From Hyphomicrobiales bacterium (GTDB lineage: Bacteria; Pseudomonadota; Alphaproteobacteria; Rhizobiales; Rhizobiaceae), in the NCBI GenBank assembly GCA_900473175.1, contig UCKM01000022.1:62001-126000 (forward strand): a DNA stretch of 64,000 nucleotides, written 5' to 3'. The position numbers were made by a program, and so were the translations under genes. The notes below the pieces were generated by a model that saw nothing but the letters and a program-made list of their open reading frames with translations, did no database searches and had not been told where the DNA came from. Position 1 is the stretch's first letter, and each line of letters opens with the position of its first letter. Shown here one piece after another: positions 26,571-34,669 of the stretch.

Positions 26571-28571
26571 TCATGCGCAGACCATCTCCACTGCCGCCTC
26601 CACCGACGCGGCAAAATAGGCGTTGCGCGTCGATCCGACGATCTTTTCACCGTCGACGTAGTCGGCGTCATCGGACCAGAAGCTGATGATGATCTTGATG
26701 CGTCCGTTGCGCCGCCTGATACGGCGGACGAGATAGCGTGCATGCGCGACCGAAGATATATTGAGGTAGCTCACATGAATGACGTTTGCGCCGGCAAGAT
26801 CGAGCTTGCCGATACTGCCCGCTTCAAGCTCGTCATGGGCAATGTCCCGCACCTCGAAATACCGGCGCTCAAGAATGTCGCCGACGATCACAGCCGCCGC
26901 ATCGTCGAGGTCTCCGCGGCCACCTGCGGATATGATGACCTTCTGCGTTTCGCTGTTCGCGTCCGGCGGTTCGCTGGCGGCCTTGCCTTTTTTGGCGGGA
27001 ATCTTTCCGGACGTTGTTTCGCCCGCCTCTTTCACCTCGTCCGCCTCGTCATCGGGGATATCTTCGTCGTGATGATCCGACAGGTTTTCCACGAGCAGGA
27101 TCATGCTTTGGGCGACGCGGCTGCGGCGTATGCCGTCGAGCACGCCCCGTCCCCGGTCATGCTCGGCGAGAAACAGCGCCGGAATGGCGACCGAAGCGTA
27201 ATAATCCATAATGGGTGCTGACTGCAGAAATTCCTCGGCCTTTTCCGTCGCCTCATCCGGATCACCCGATAGGAGCCGCTGATAAAGCTGTTGCGGCGGC
27301 AGCAGAACAGGCTCGTTGCCGAGCAGGACATCAAGGAATTCGAACCTTGGAACGTGTCTTCCAAGAACGACAAGGCAAACGGTGAGCGGTGTCGAAAGGA
27401 TCAGCCCGATCGGTCCCCAGATCCATGTCCAGACGATCGCCGCCATCAGGATCGCGACGGGCGAAAGGCCGGTCTTCGAACCATAGAGCAGCGGCTCCAT
27501 GACGTTGCTGCTGATCAGTTCGAGTACGATGAACAGAGCCCCCGTCCATATGAGCAGCCACCAGCCGGAATCAACTGCAAGCGCCAGGAGGAGCGGGAAG
27601 GCTGCTGCGATGATGGGACCGATATAGGGCACAAAGCGGAGGATAATTGCCAGCATGCCCCACAGCATCGGATTGGGGATGCCGATGAACCAGAGCCCGA
27701 TCCCGATCGGGACCCCGAAGCTGATATTGATGATCAGCTGCATCAGCAAATATTGCCCGACACGTTTTCCGGCATCATGAAGTGCCGTCGTGGTCCGGTG
27801 AATGTCGCTCGCCCCCACAAGCTTGATGAAGCGATCGCGCAGATCCTCCCGGCGCATCAGCATGAAGATCACGACAACAACGACGATGCCGATGGTCGCC
27901 AGCGGCTGGATCAGCGGCCCGGCAAAAGTCTGGAGCAGGCTAAGCGGATCCGGTGGAGGGTTGTGAATTTCGACCGGGACGGGTTTGTTGGGGTCCGGCC
28001 CTGGTGGAAGTGGCGTTGCCTTTTGCTGTGCCTCGACATTTTGTGGCGGCTGGCGCTGCGGGTTGGGGACCTTGTTGGCGTCGGTCGAAAACCGCTCCAC
28101 CTCATCGGAGCGGCCAATTTCATCGCCGAGCCGCTTCACCATCCTTGCGGCGCGGTCAAAGATGCTGTTGCCAGACTGGGCCTCCTTGATGGTGCGGATC
28201 TTGGTTTCGATGTTGTACTGATAGCTTGGCAGATTTTGCGCCAGCACCGTAAGCTGGCTTACCACGATGCTGACGAAAATGAAGATGGCCAGAAATGCCA
28301 TCATCACCACGCTGATGACTGCGATACTTTTCGGCACGCCGGAACGATGCAGCTTCGTTACCAGCGGCGACAGGGCAAAGGTTAGAAGCAGCGCCATCGC
28401 CAGCGGTACGAAGACATCGCGGGCAAAATAGAGCGCCGCCACGATGGCAATGGCTGCAACAACCGGCGGAAAGTGTGCCTGGCTACCGGCTTCAACAGGC
28501 GTGTAGATCGACCTTTGCGCCACCCGCTCGACGGCACGCGGAGACTTCCCTCCGATATCCTCAGAAGGCAT
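26571..28571 (-). CDS. Long AI-2E family transporter with cytoplasmic C-terminal extension
   Basis: A 666-residue protein. Residues about 30-403 form the AI-2E/PerM permease core (eight or so helices, with the late RFVPYIGPIIAAAFPLLLAL and SPVAILMAAIVWTWIWGPIGL blocks) and include a long periplasmic or cytoplasmic insert rich in Pro and Gln (about 165-215). The last 263 residues are an added soluble region: a helical part, an acidic/Lys linker (about 497-542) and a terminal alpha/beta module (about 543-666). The usual family length is 350-400. GGGGGAAC precedes the ATG. Substrate unknown; the neighbouring stress genes suggest envelope or osmotic stress (inference). Confidence 0.85.
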   Translation of the reverse strand: MPSEDIGGKSPRAVERVAQRSIYTPVEAGSQAHFPPVVAAIAIVAALYFARDVFVPLAMALLLTFALSPLVTKLHRSGVPKSIAVISVVMMAFLAIFIFVSIVVSQLTVLAQNLPSYQYNIETKIRTIKEAQSGNSIFDRAARMVKRLGDEIGRSDEVERFSTDANKVPNPQRQPPQNVEAQQKATPLPPGPDPNKPVPVEIHNPPPDPLSLLQTFAGPLIQPLATIGIVVVVVIFMLMRREDLRDRFIKLVGASDIHRTTTALHDAGKRVGQYLLMQLIINISFGVPIGIGLWFIGIPNPMLWGMLAIILRFVPYIGPIIAAAFPLLLALAVDSGWWLLIWTGALFIVLELISSNVMEPLLYGSKTGLSPVAILMAAIVWTWIWGPIGLILSTPLTVCLVVLGRHVPRFEFLDVLLGNEPVLLPPQQLYQRLLSGDPDEATEKAEEFLQSAPIMDYYASVAIPALFLAEHDRGRGVLDGIRRSRVAQSMILLVENLSDHHDEDIPDDEADEVKEAGETTSGKIPAKKGKAASEPPDANSETQKVIISAGGRGDLDDAAAVIVGDILERRYFEVRDIAHDELEAGSIGKLDLAGANVIHVSYLNISSVAHARYLVRRIRRRNGRIKIIISFWSDDADYVDGEKIVGSTRNAYFAASVEAAVEMVCA

Positions 28572-28680
28572 GTAAGTTCCCCCATATGAGTTGCATGGAT
28601 ATGCGTCTCCGTTGAAGCCCGCGACAGAAACGTAGCCGGCTCAAATTGGTTGCATTATCACCGTTACAGCCACCTCAACT

Positions 28681-28705
28681 GGAACAAAAAGTCATTTCAG
28701 GTGTT
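28681..28705 (+). promoter_or_regulatory. EcfG-type promoter, near-consensus
   Basis: GGAAC, 16 bases, TGTT, 36 bases before the DUF3309 gene. One base off the CGTT consensus, the same variant as before phyR. Confidence 0.55.
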
Positions 28706-28741
28706 TCGCCACTGACCATTGCCCTTGAGAGGGAGGAAAGA

Positions 28742-28900
28742 ATGCCCCTAACGACAATACTGATCATCATTCTCATCCTGGCGCTGATCGGGGTATTCCC
28801 GAGCTGGCCCCATGCCAGAAATTGGGGATACGGCCCTTCCGGGCTGCTCGGCATTGTTCTGATCGTCGTTTTGATATTGCTCCTGATGGGCCGTATCTAG
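28742..28900 (+). CDS. DUF3309 family small membrane protein
   Basis: A 52-residue protein with two hydrophobic helices around the conserved core FPSWPHARNWGYGPSG, the mark of DUF3309. Likely inner membrane; function unknown. GAGGGAGGAAAG precedes ATG 28742. It probably shares a transcript with the 27-residue peptide that follows, from the EcfG-like promoter upstream. Confidence 0.85.
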   Translation: MPLTTILIIILILALIGVFPSWPHARNWGYGPSGLLGIVLIVVLILLLMGRI

Positions 28901-28924
28901 AATTAACAACAGGAGTTTTCAGAC

Positions 28925-29008
28925 ATGATGCGTGGTGCACTGCTTTGGCTTATTGGCCTCCCACTTCCGATCATCCTGATCTTGTGGCTGCTCGGTTACC
29001 TTTCCTGA
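28925..29008 (+). CDS. 27-residue membrane peptide
   Basis: A frame of 28 codons (MMRGALLWLIGLPLPIILI..., ending GYLS) encoding a single hydrophobic helix. CAGGAG lies ten bases before the ATG and the gene starts 24 bases after the DUF3309 stop. The strong ribosome site and operon position are the reasons to call it. It may act as a regulator of a membrane partner, as small single-helix proteins often do (inference). Confidence 0.6.
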   Translation: MMRGALLWLIGLPLPIILILWLLGYLS

Positions 29009-29105
29009 TAGCGAAGGTCCCGTCCAGAAGTCTTTGCGCCGGCCCATTGGCCGGCGTTGCGTTACCCATCATCGTCTTATCGGCTTGCAGCGAACCTCGG
29101 CGCGT

Positions 29106-29130
29106 GGAACAAATGCAAAGAATACGCGTT
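29106..29130 (+). promoter_or_regulatory. EcfG-type stress promoter
   Basis: GGAAC, 16 bases, CGTT, exact consensus, 38 bases before the DUF883 gene. Confidence 0.75.
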
Positions 29131-29168
29131 TTCGCACCATATGCAGCTGTTTCTCAAGGAGTTTTCTA

Positions 29169-29507
29169 ATGGCTTCAGTTTCTTCAAAAGCTCGCAAAGC
29201 GGTCGACGACGTGACCGAGTCAAATCCTGACCTGCAAGCACAGGTCGCTGCGTTGAAGGACGATATTGCGAATATCACTGCGACCCTCGCCAAGATCGGC
29301 AAGAATTCGGCGAAGGATGCCAAACGCAGCGCTGCGAGCTCATTCGAGAGCGCGAAGCTGCGCGGCGAAGAAACGTTCGAAGATTTGCGCTCGCAGGCGC
29401 GGGAACTCGAGGACCAGCTTGCCGAAGCCGTACGTGAGAATCCCCTGACGACCATAGCTGTTGCCGCCGGCGTCGGCTTCCTTCTGGCCCTTATCGCCCG
29501 CCGCTGA
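29169..29507 (+). CDS. DUF883 family protein (ElaB/YqjD-like)
   Basis: A 112-residue protein with a long amphipathic helical region (about 20-90, including LKDDIANITATLAKIG) and one C-terminal membrane helix ending LLALIARR. YqjD/ElaB relatives anchor in the inner membrane and bind ribosomes in stationary phase in E. coli; the role here is assumed similar. AAGGAG precedes ATG 29169. It is followed by a membrane protein gene after two bases, a pairing common for this family, and is driven by an EcfG-type promoter. Confidence 0.85.
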   Translation: MASVSSKARKAVDDVTESNPDLQAQVAALKDDIANITATLAKIGKNSAKDAKRSAASSFESAKLRGEETFEDLRSQARELEDQLAEAVRENPLTTIAVAAGVGFLLALIARR

Positions 29508-29508
29508 C

Positions 29509-29982
29509 ATGCTGAAACTGCTGACCCCGCTTCTGACCAGCCTGGCGGCCGGTGAAGTCGGTCTGGCCGTCAGCCGGGCCAAACATAGCGCGATCTTTGC
29601 CGTGGTCATCGCGGTCCTTGCGGGGATCGGGTTGATTTTTCTGCTCATCGCGGCGTACATCGCGCTCGCCGCGCGATACGGCGATCTCCATTCCGCGCTC
29701 ATATTGGCGGGCTCTGCATTTGGTTTGGCCGTCATCGCCTATGTCATCATGAAGATTTCCGCAGCGGCCGCCCGGAAGCGTCAGCACGACCGTGCCAAAG
29801 TGGATACATCGACGCTGCTGACGATCGTCGCCCTTGCGGTGGCGCCCACGGTTCTGCGTTCGCGGGCCCTGCTTGCGCTCGCGGTTCCGCTCGTCGCGTT
29901 GGGTGGGCTTTCACTTGCAGGCAAGAAGAAGAGGCGCAGGCAACGCCGGCGTGACGTTCGGTCAGCGGGCGACGGGGTTTGA
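29509..29982 (+). CDS. Membrane protein of the phage-holin/YqjE-like family
   Basis: A 157-residue protein with four hydrophobic segments (about 25-47, 60-82, 103-118 and 122-137) and a very basic tail (KKKRRRQRRRDVR). Proteins of this type sit after DUF883/YqjD genes and are named holin-like for hydropathy only. No lysis genes are nearby, so a phage origin is not implied. The last 21 bases overlap the end of the convergent histidine kinase gene. Confidence 0.7.
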   Translation: MLKLLTPLLTSLAAGEVGLAVSRAKHSAIFAVVIAVLAGIGLIFLLIAAYIALAARYGDLHSALILAGSAFGLAVIAYVIMKISAAAARKRQHDRAKVDTSTLLTIVALAVAPTVLRSRALLALAVPLVALGGLSLAGKKKRRRQRRRDVRSAGDGV

Positions 29983-31482
29983 CTGGTCGCCAATCGGCAT
30001 GGAAATCAGAGCCTCCATCCCAGACTCTGGATAGCTGAGCCTGACGCTGCTCGACAGGATCTTGTCGAGGCTCCGCTCGATCAGTCGCGCCCCCAACCCG
30101 CGCGGCCCCGATTCAATCAGGCGCGGGCCATTCGACTCGGTCCAACGAATGACGACACGGGATTCGTGGAGCCCGATCTCCACCTGCCACTCGATGCGGA
30201 CACGACCAGCGGCGACGGACAGCGCTCCGTGCTTTGCCGCGTTGGTGGCAAGTTCATGCAGTGCAATGCCAAGCCCCAAGGCATGGTCAGGCGGCAGCAC
30301 AATGTCTTCTCCGACAAGCTCGAGTTGCGTAGCGTCAAATACGGCGTAGGGCTCGACCTGCCTTGTAATCAAATCGGTCAGGCTTATGCCGCTCCACTCC
30401 CGATCGGAAAGCAAGGTATGGGCTTCCGATATCGCGCGCAGGCGTCCCGAGAAAGCCTCCATGAATTCCGCCGGATCCGAGGTTCGGGTGAGCGTCTGCC
30501 TTGCCAGCGATTGCAGCATGGCCAACGTATTCTTTACCCGGTGATTGAGCTCGCGCAGAAGAAAGCGGGTCCTTTCGGCGGCATTCTTCGTGTCGGTGAT
30601 GTCAATATTCACCCCCACGGCCACGATCGGCTTTCCGGCGGCATCCCGCTCAAAAATCCGGCCGCGGCCAAGCAGCCATTGCCCGGAAGACGACGCACGG
30701 AATTCGCCGATATAGTCCTGGTTCTGCGCCATCGCCCGGGTGAACGCGGATTTCATCACCGGAAAATCCGCCGGATGCATGGCCCTAAACACGTCCTCAC
30801 CGCTGACTGGGCTATCCGGGTTCAGACCCAGCATTTCATAAGCCATGCGGTTGCCAGTGAACTTGCCGTTGCGCAAATCCCAAACCCAGCTGCCGACATT
30901 GCCAACTTCGAGCGCCATGGCCCTGCGATCGTCGTCGCGATGCATTGTGGCAATCACGTCGTGTTCTTGACGGGAGTCGCGCTTCAGTTCGATGAGCGAA
31001 CCGGCAAGCTTGGCCAATTGCATGAACTCGCCCTGTTGCTTCGGGTCGAATTCGGTTCTTGGCTCCTCGGACATCACGGTGAGCGCGCCGATGCATGCAC
31101 CCGAGACGCAGATCGGAGCCACAGCGATGAACCGAAGATTGGGGACATGCGTAACCGCGTCGATCTCGGCAAAACGAACATCTTCAGCAGCATTGAGAAC
31201 CACCAGGCAATTTGGTTCCGCTATTGCAAGGGCGTTGGCCTCAACGACCCAGATATTGGCTCTGCCCAGCGTGCCGGCATGCGACAGTATCCGGCTGCGC
31301 TGAGCGCCGACCAGTGAAATCTGCGTCCCTCCTGCATCCGCAATCGAAAGGGCAAGCGCGGCGATATTGTTAAGATCGCCATCCTGCTCGGCCTCAACGG
31401 ATGACAACGTTGACAGCACGCCGACGCGCGACGGCTCTGATAGAAATATGGAGGTGTTGTCCGAAATGGCCCTTGATTTCAT
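29962..31482 (-). CDS. HWE-family sensor histidine kinase with GAF and PAS domains
   Basis: A 506-residue soluble kinase: a GAF-like sensor domain (about 15-165), a PAS domain (about 190-300; NVGSWVWDLRNGKF) and an HWE kinase core. The phosphorylated His is in RELNHRVKNTLA (His314), the N-box in HELATNAAKHGAL, and the WTESNGPRL block carries the W-x-E mark. HWE kinases commonly feed PhyR. ATG 31482 is a conservative start; in-frame GTG 31497 and TTG 31500 are possible, all with poor ribosome sites. An exact EcfG-type promoter lies upstream. No membrane helix is seen. Confidence 0.9.
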   Translation of the reverse strand: MKSRAISDNTSIFLSEPSRVGVLSTLSSVEAEQDGDLNNIAALALSIADAGGTQISLVGAQRSRILSHAGTLGRANIWVVEANALAIAEPNCLVVLNAAEDVRFAEIDAVTHVPNLRFIAVAPICVSGACIGALTVMSEEPRTEFDPKQQGEFMQLAKLAGSLIELKRDSRQEHDVIATMHRDDDRRAMALEVGNVGSWVWDLRNGKFTGNRMAYEMLGLNPDSPVSGEDVFRAMHPADFPVMKSAFTRAMAQNQDYIGEFRASSSGQWLLGRGRIFERDAAGKPIVAVGVNIDITDTKNAAERTRFLLRELNHRVKNTLAMLQSLARQTLTRTSDPAEFMEAFSGRLRAISEAHTLLSDREWSGISLTDLITRQVEPYAVFDATQLELVGEDIVLPPDHALGLGIALHELATNAAKHGALSVAAGRVRIEWQVEIGLHESRVVIRWTESNGPRLIESGPRGLGARLIERSLDKILSSSVRLSYPESGMEALISMPIGDQSNPVAR

Positions 31483-31542
31483 ATCCTGGTGACGCACCAA
31501 GCGAGGCGTCTTGCTCCGTCTGTTAGAATTCCCTCAATCATC

Positions 31543-31567
31543 AACGCGACCCTTTATGCATTGTTCC
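31543..31567 (-). promoter_or_regulatory. EcfG-type promoter for the HWE kinase
   Basis: On the minus strand GGAAC (31567-31563), 16 bases, CGTT (31546-31543). It lies back to back with the plus-strand EcfG promoter at 31574-31598. Confidence 0.72.
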
Positions 31568-31573
31568 TTGCGG

Positions 31574-31598
31574 GGAACAAATAACGGCCAATTCCGTT
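31574..31598 (+). promoter_or_regulatory. EcfG-type promoter for a small stress gene
   Basis: GGAAC (31574-31578), 16 bases, CGTT (31595-31598), 21 bases before the start of the 73-residue protein. Confidence 0.75.
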
Positions 31599-31618
31599 GT
31601 CGATTAAAGGAGGAAGAT

Positions 31619-31840
31619 ATGTTGGAAGCAAATGATATTCTGGCGGATCAGGGTCTAAGCAGGGCACAAAAGATCGCCAAGCTTGAGGAATTGTTGAGCG
31701 AGGCACGAGGGTTGCAGCGCGCGGCGACTGAAGGCGGCATGGATCCGGACGATGGTGTGACGCGCAATCTGCGCGATGTCGAACTGGCACTTGACCAATT
31801 GAACGCCGAACATGCCGACACAGGCGCAGCAACGCTCTGA
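31619..31840 (+). CDS. Small hydrophilic stress-associated protein, unknown
   Basis: A 73-residue, acidic, helical protein (MLEANDILADQGLSRAQKIAKLEELL..., ending DTGAATL). AAAGGAGG precedes ATG 31619. No family recognised. An exact EcfG promoter directly upstream and its place between two sensor kinases make membership of the general stress regulon likely (inference). Its stop is two bases from the stop of the convergent CHASE3 kinase. Confidence 0.7.
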   Translation: MLEANDILADQGLSRAQKIAKLEELLSEARGLQRAATEGGMDPDDGVTRNLRDVELALDQLNAEHADTGAATL

Positions 31841-31842
31841 CG

Positions 31843-33246
31843 TCAATTCTGCCGTATATCTTTTTCCACGGCCGGTAAGGCGGGGAAATCGACAGTTACG
31901 GTGGTGCCACCTAGGCCATTGCTACCGTATATGACCGACCCTCCATATTGGTGGCTGAGCTGATCGACAATCAATGTTCCGAGCCCGGCCGCAGTCTTGC
32001 GGGGCTTCTTGTCCATACCGACTCCGCTATCGGCTATCTGCAACGTCACTATGCCGTCCTCGCTGCGGGCAAGGTCGACATTGATCTCACCTGATCGCCT
32101 GGCCGGAAAAGCATGCTTGATCGCATTCATCGTCAGTTCCCCGATAATGATGCCAAGGGTCGTTGCGTCACGCGAATGCAATTCGATAGGTGCCATTCTC
32201 GCGTGAATCGCAATATCCCGGTTATGAGCATTGGACTCCTTGATGTCGGCGATTACCGCGGGAAGATATTCATCCGTCCGGATCGTCTCGTGATCCTTCC
32301 CCAGCCGCAACCGTCTATGTGCGGAGGAAATGGTCTGAATCCTGTCGCGGGCCGCGGCAAGAGCCGCTCGCGTCTCCTCGGCCGACACCTTTCGCATTTG
32401 AATTCCGAGCAGCGACGATACCGTGGCCAGCGAGTTGCCGATGCGGTGGTCGGAATCCTGCAGTAGGGTCTCGACTCGCTCCCTTTCCCGTTTTGCCACC
32501 TGCATGGCTTTCTCCAGCTCGGCCGTGCGGTTCTGCACCATCGCTTCCAGAATGGATTTTTCGGTCAGAAGCTCGGACTGGCCTTCAATCAGCTGGCGGA
32601 CATACCGGCTCCTCCGGCTCGAAAGGATGAATGCGAGGATCATGGCGCCGCCGAGCGAGGAAAGCGAGGCGATGGACAGCGCACTTCGCATACGGTCCAT
32701 GGCGATGTTGCGCTGCGCCAATCGGGTATCCTCGTCGGTAAGAAAGCCATTGACGGCAGTGGCAATCTCGTCGAGCTGCCTGACCCGAAAAGTGGAGTTG
32801 AGAAGAGCCGACCCCTCCTCGATCTTGCCTTGGATGGCGATCTGTAAAGCTGTCCTCCCAGCTTTCTCGCGTATGTCTGCCAGCTGGCGAATCTGCATCG
32901 CCATAGCATGTTGCCTCGGGTTGCCCTCCGTCATCTTTTCCAACGTGCTGAGATATGCGTTCAGCGTAATTTCGGCTTTCCTCAATTGGTCAAGGAATGT
33001 CACGTCATTGGTCAGCAGGTATCCGCGCTCGCTCGTATAGGTTTCGTTCAGGGGCGCAAGCAAGCCCAGTGCCTGCTCGCTTACGTTGTGGGTTGCCAAT
33101 ATGTCTTCGACCTGATCCTTGAAGCTTCGCGCGAGGATGATGGTCGATGTTGCCGCAACAATGATGAGGAGCAGCGAAAGCATGATCGCCGGCCCGCGCA
33201 ATGGTCTTTGCGAAATGTTTGCATAAATTCTTGACCACCAGAGCAA
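31843..33246 (-). CDS. CHASE3-domain sensor histidine kinase, HisKA_2 family
   Basis: A 467-residue membrane kinase: helix 1 (about 20-38), a periplasmic CHASE3 domain (about 45-175; TYTSERGYLLTND), helix 2 (about 190-209), a coiled linker, then a HisKA_2 core with the HRxxN motif DHRIGNSLA (His267) and an HATPase domain with GELTMNAIKHAF and ADSGVGMDKKPRKTAAGLG. This class commonly phosphorylates PhyR. TTG 33246 has GGAG seven bases upstream; a TTG at 33288 (14 more residues) is possible. It follows the Crp/Fnr gene closely on the same strand, suggesting an operon. Confidence 0.88.
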   Translation of the reverse strand: MLWWSRIYANISQRPLRGPAIMLSLLLIIVAATSTIILARSFKDQVEDILATHNVSEQALGLLAPLNETYTSERGYLLTNDVTFLDQLRKAEITLNAYLSTLEKMTEGNPRQHAMAMQIRQLADIREKAGRTALQIAIQGKIEEGSALLNSTFRVRQLDEIATAVNGFLTDEDTRLAQRNIAMDRMRSALSIASLSSLGGAMILAFILSSRRSRYVRQLIEGQSELLTEKSILEAMVQNRTAELEKAMQVAKRERERVETLLQDSDHRIGNSLATVSSLLGIQMRKVSAEETRAALAAARDRIQTISSAHRRLRLGKDHETIRTDEYLPAVIADIKESNAHNRDIAIHARMAPIELHSRDATTLGIIIGELTMNAIKHAFPARRSGEINVDLARSEDGIVTLQIADSGVGMDKKPRKTAAGLGTLIVDQLSHQYGGSVIYGSNGLGGTTVTVDFPALPAVEKDIRQN

Positions 33247-33311
33247 TTGATTTCTCCAAATTCCCAAAGAAAATATTCGCAATCTCAAAAAACGGTGTGG
33301 CGCGCTAAGCG

Positions 33312-34100
33312 TTAAATATAGGGTCGAGGCGTTTCAGGCAGGCCCTGCCATTTTGACACTTCGAGCAGCAAGTCTTCGTCAACGATTTCACAGCCGCGAT
33401 CCAGCCAGCGCAAAGCCCCGCGAGCCGCCAGCTTCTTCAACGTCTTGTTGGTGTGAACGATGGAAAGGCCAAGCGTATCCGCAACATGCTGCTGTGTGAG
33501 CGGCATTGTCAACTTGTTGTTCTTGACCATTCCGACCGATTGGGCGCGCTGGAAGAGGAAGGCGAAAAGATAGGCCGCGCGCTCCAGCGCAGTGCGCCGG
33601 CCGACGCTGAGCAGGATTTCGTCCAGCATCTGCTCCTCGCGTGATGCGATCCAGGTGATGTCGTAAGCCAGATTCGGGAAGTTGCGAAACAATGCCGGCA
33701 GCTTGTCGCGCTGGAATACGCAAAGGATCATCGGTGACAGCGCCTCGATCGAATGGGACATCTCTTTCATCAGCGTACCCTGCAAACCGATCAGGTCGCC
33801 AGGAAGAACATAGTTCAGGATCTGGCGCCGGCCGTCTTCCAGCGTTTTGTAGCGAAAGCCCCAGCCCGACAGGACTGTAAAGAGATGCGCGCTATTGGCC
33901 CCTTCGACGAGGACGGTCGTGCCCGCATCGGCAACGAGTTCCCCGGTCTTGAACCCGGAAAGGAACGCGATTTCTTCTTTCTCGTGCTTCTGCAGGTGCG
34001 AAAGCCCCTGTAGCGGACACTTGTCACAAGGGAACTGCCGTGTCGCCGTTGAGGTCATGCCGGCCGCCAAGCTGTTGTTGTCGAGCCTTCGCGTCGCCAT
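33312..34100 (-). CDS. Crp/Fnr family transcriptional regulator
   Basis: A 262-residue regulator with a cyclic-nucleotide-binding-type beta barrel (about 45-160) and a C-terminal winged helix (about 190-240, with QQHVADTLGLSIVHTNKTL as recognition helix region). An N-terminal CDKC pair (Cys25, Cys28) recalls Fnr-type cofactor ligands, but a full four-Cys set is not visible, so oxygen sensing is doubtful. It stands upstream of the CHASE3 kinase and could control it. The ATG at 34100 could be replaced by the one at residue 15. Confidence 0.88.
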   Translation of the reverse strand: MATRRLDNNSLAAGMTSTATRQFPCDKCPLQGLSHLQKHEKEEIAFLSGFKTGELVADAGTTVLVEGANSAHLFTVLSGWGFRYKTLEDGRRQILNYVLPGDLIGLQGTLMKEMSHSIEALSPMILCVFQRDKLPALFRNFPNLAYDITWIASREEQMLDEILLSVGRRTALERAAYLFAFLFQRAQSVGMVKNNKLTMPLTQQHVADTLGLSIVHTNKTLKKLAARGALRWLDRGCEIVDEDLLLEVSKWQGLPETPRPYI

Positions 34101-34270
34101 TGCCGGGCGAAAAATCTCATACCATTTTCGGTCCTGTTCACGAGTTTACAGCCAAAGCTAGCACGTCTCCCGAAAATTCCGCGCAGGTTTCTTCGCGATC
34201 GACATGTCTTAGTTAAATGACATACCGATTCGGTTTTGCTTATAAGGGCTCCCTTACAAGGAGCATTTGA

Positions 34271-34669
34271 ATGGGTTTGACGGGCATGCGGGTTCTGGTG
34301 CTTGAGGATGAATATCTGATAGGACTGGATCTGGAACGCATCGCAGATGAATGCGGAGCAAAATCGGTTCATCTGACGGCAACGATCGGTGACTTGCAAG
34401 CATGGATCGACAGCAACGTGGAATGCGACATTGCCATCCTTGAGGTACAAGCTCGAGGCGTTTCCTCGCTGGGTGCTGCCGAGATATTGCGGCAGAGGGG
34501 TATACCGATCATCTTTACGACCGCCTATGATCTGGACCGCGGAGGCATTCCCGAATTTCCCGGCGTACCCGTCGTCGGCAAGCCCTATGGCAAGAGCCAT
34601 ATTCTCCAGGCGGCAGCCCGAGCCTTTGGCAGCGTCGAAACCAGACCTGCAAGCCGCAACAGCGACTAG
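34271..34669 (+). CDS. Single-domain response regulator with Glu at the phospho-acceptor site
   Basis: A 132-residue stand-alone receiver domain. The acidic pocket (LEDEYLIG, residues 11-18), the Thr of IIFTTAYD and the conserved Lys of VGKPYG (Lys104) are present, but the strand-3 position that normally holds the phosphorylated Asp reads AILEVQ (Glu58). It may therefore be constitutively active or act by binding rather than phosphotransfer (inference). AAGGAG precedes the ATG by seven bases. It ends one base before the end of the convergent ecfG gene. Confidence 0.85.
   Translation: MGLTGMRVLVLEDEYLIGLDLERIADECGAKSVHLTATIGDLQAWIDSNVECDIAILEVQARGVSSLGAAEILRQRGIPIIFTTAYDLDRGGIPEFPGVPVVGKPYGKSHILQAAARAFGSVETRPASRNSD

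Noticed and set aside
27291-28385. A 364-codon plus-strand frame opposite the long AI-2E transporter
   Set aside because: Highly charged shadow sequence; the minus-strand membrane protein has the family signatures.
29509-29982. Phage remnant suggested by holin-like hydropathy
   Set aside because: No lysis or other phage genes are near, and such genes normally accompany DUF883 proteins on the chromosome.
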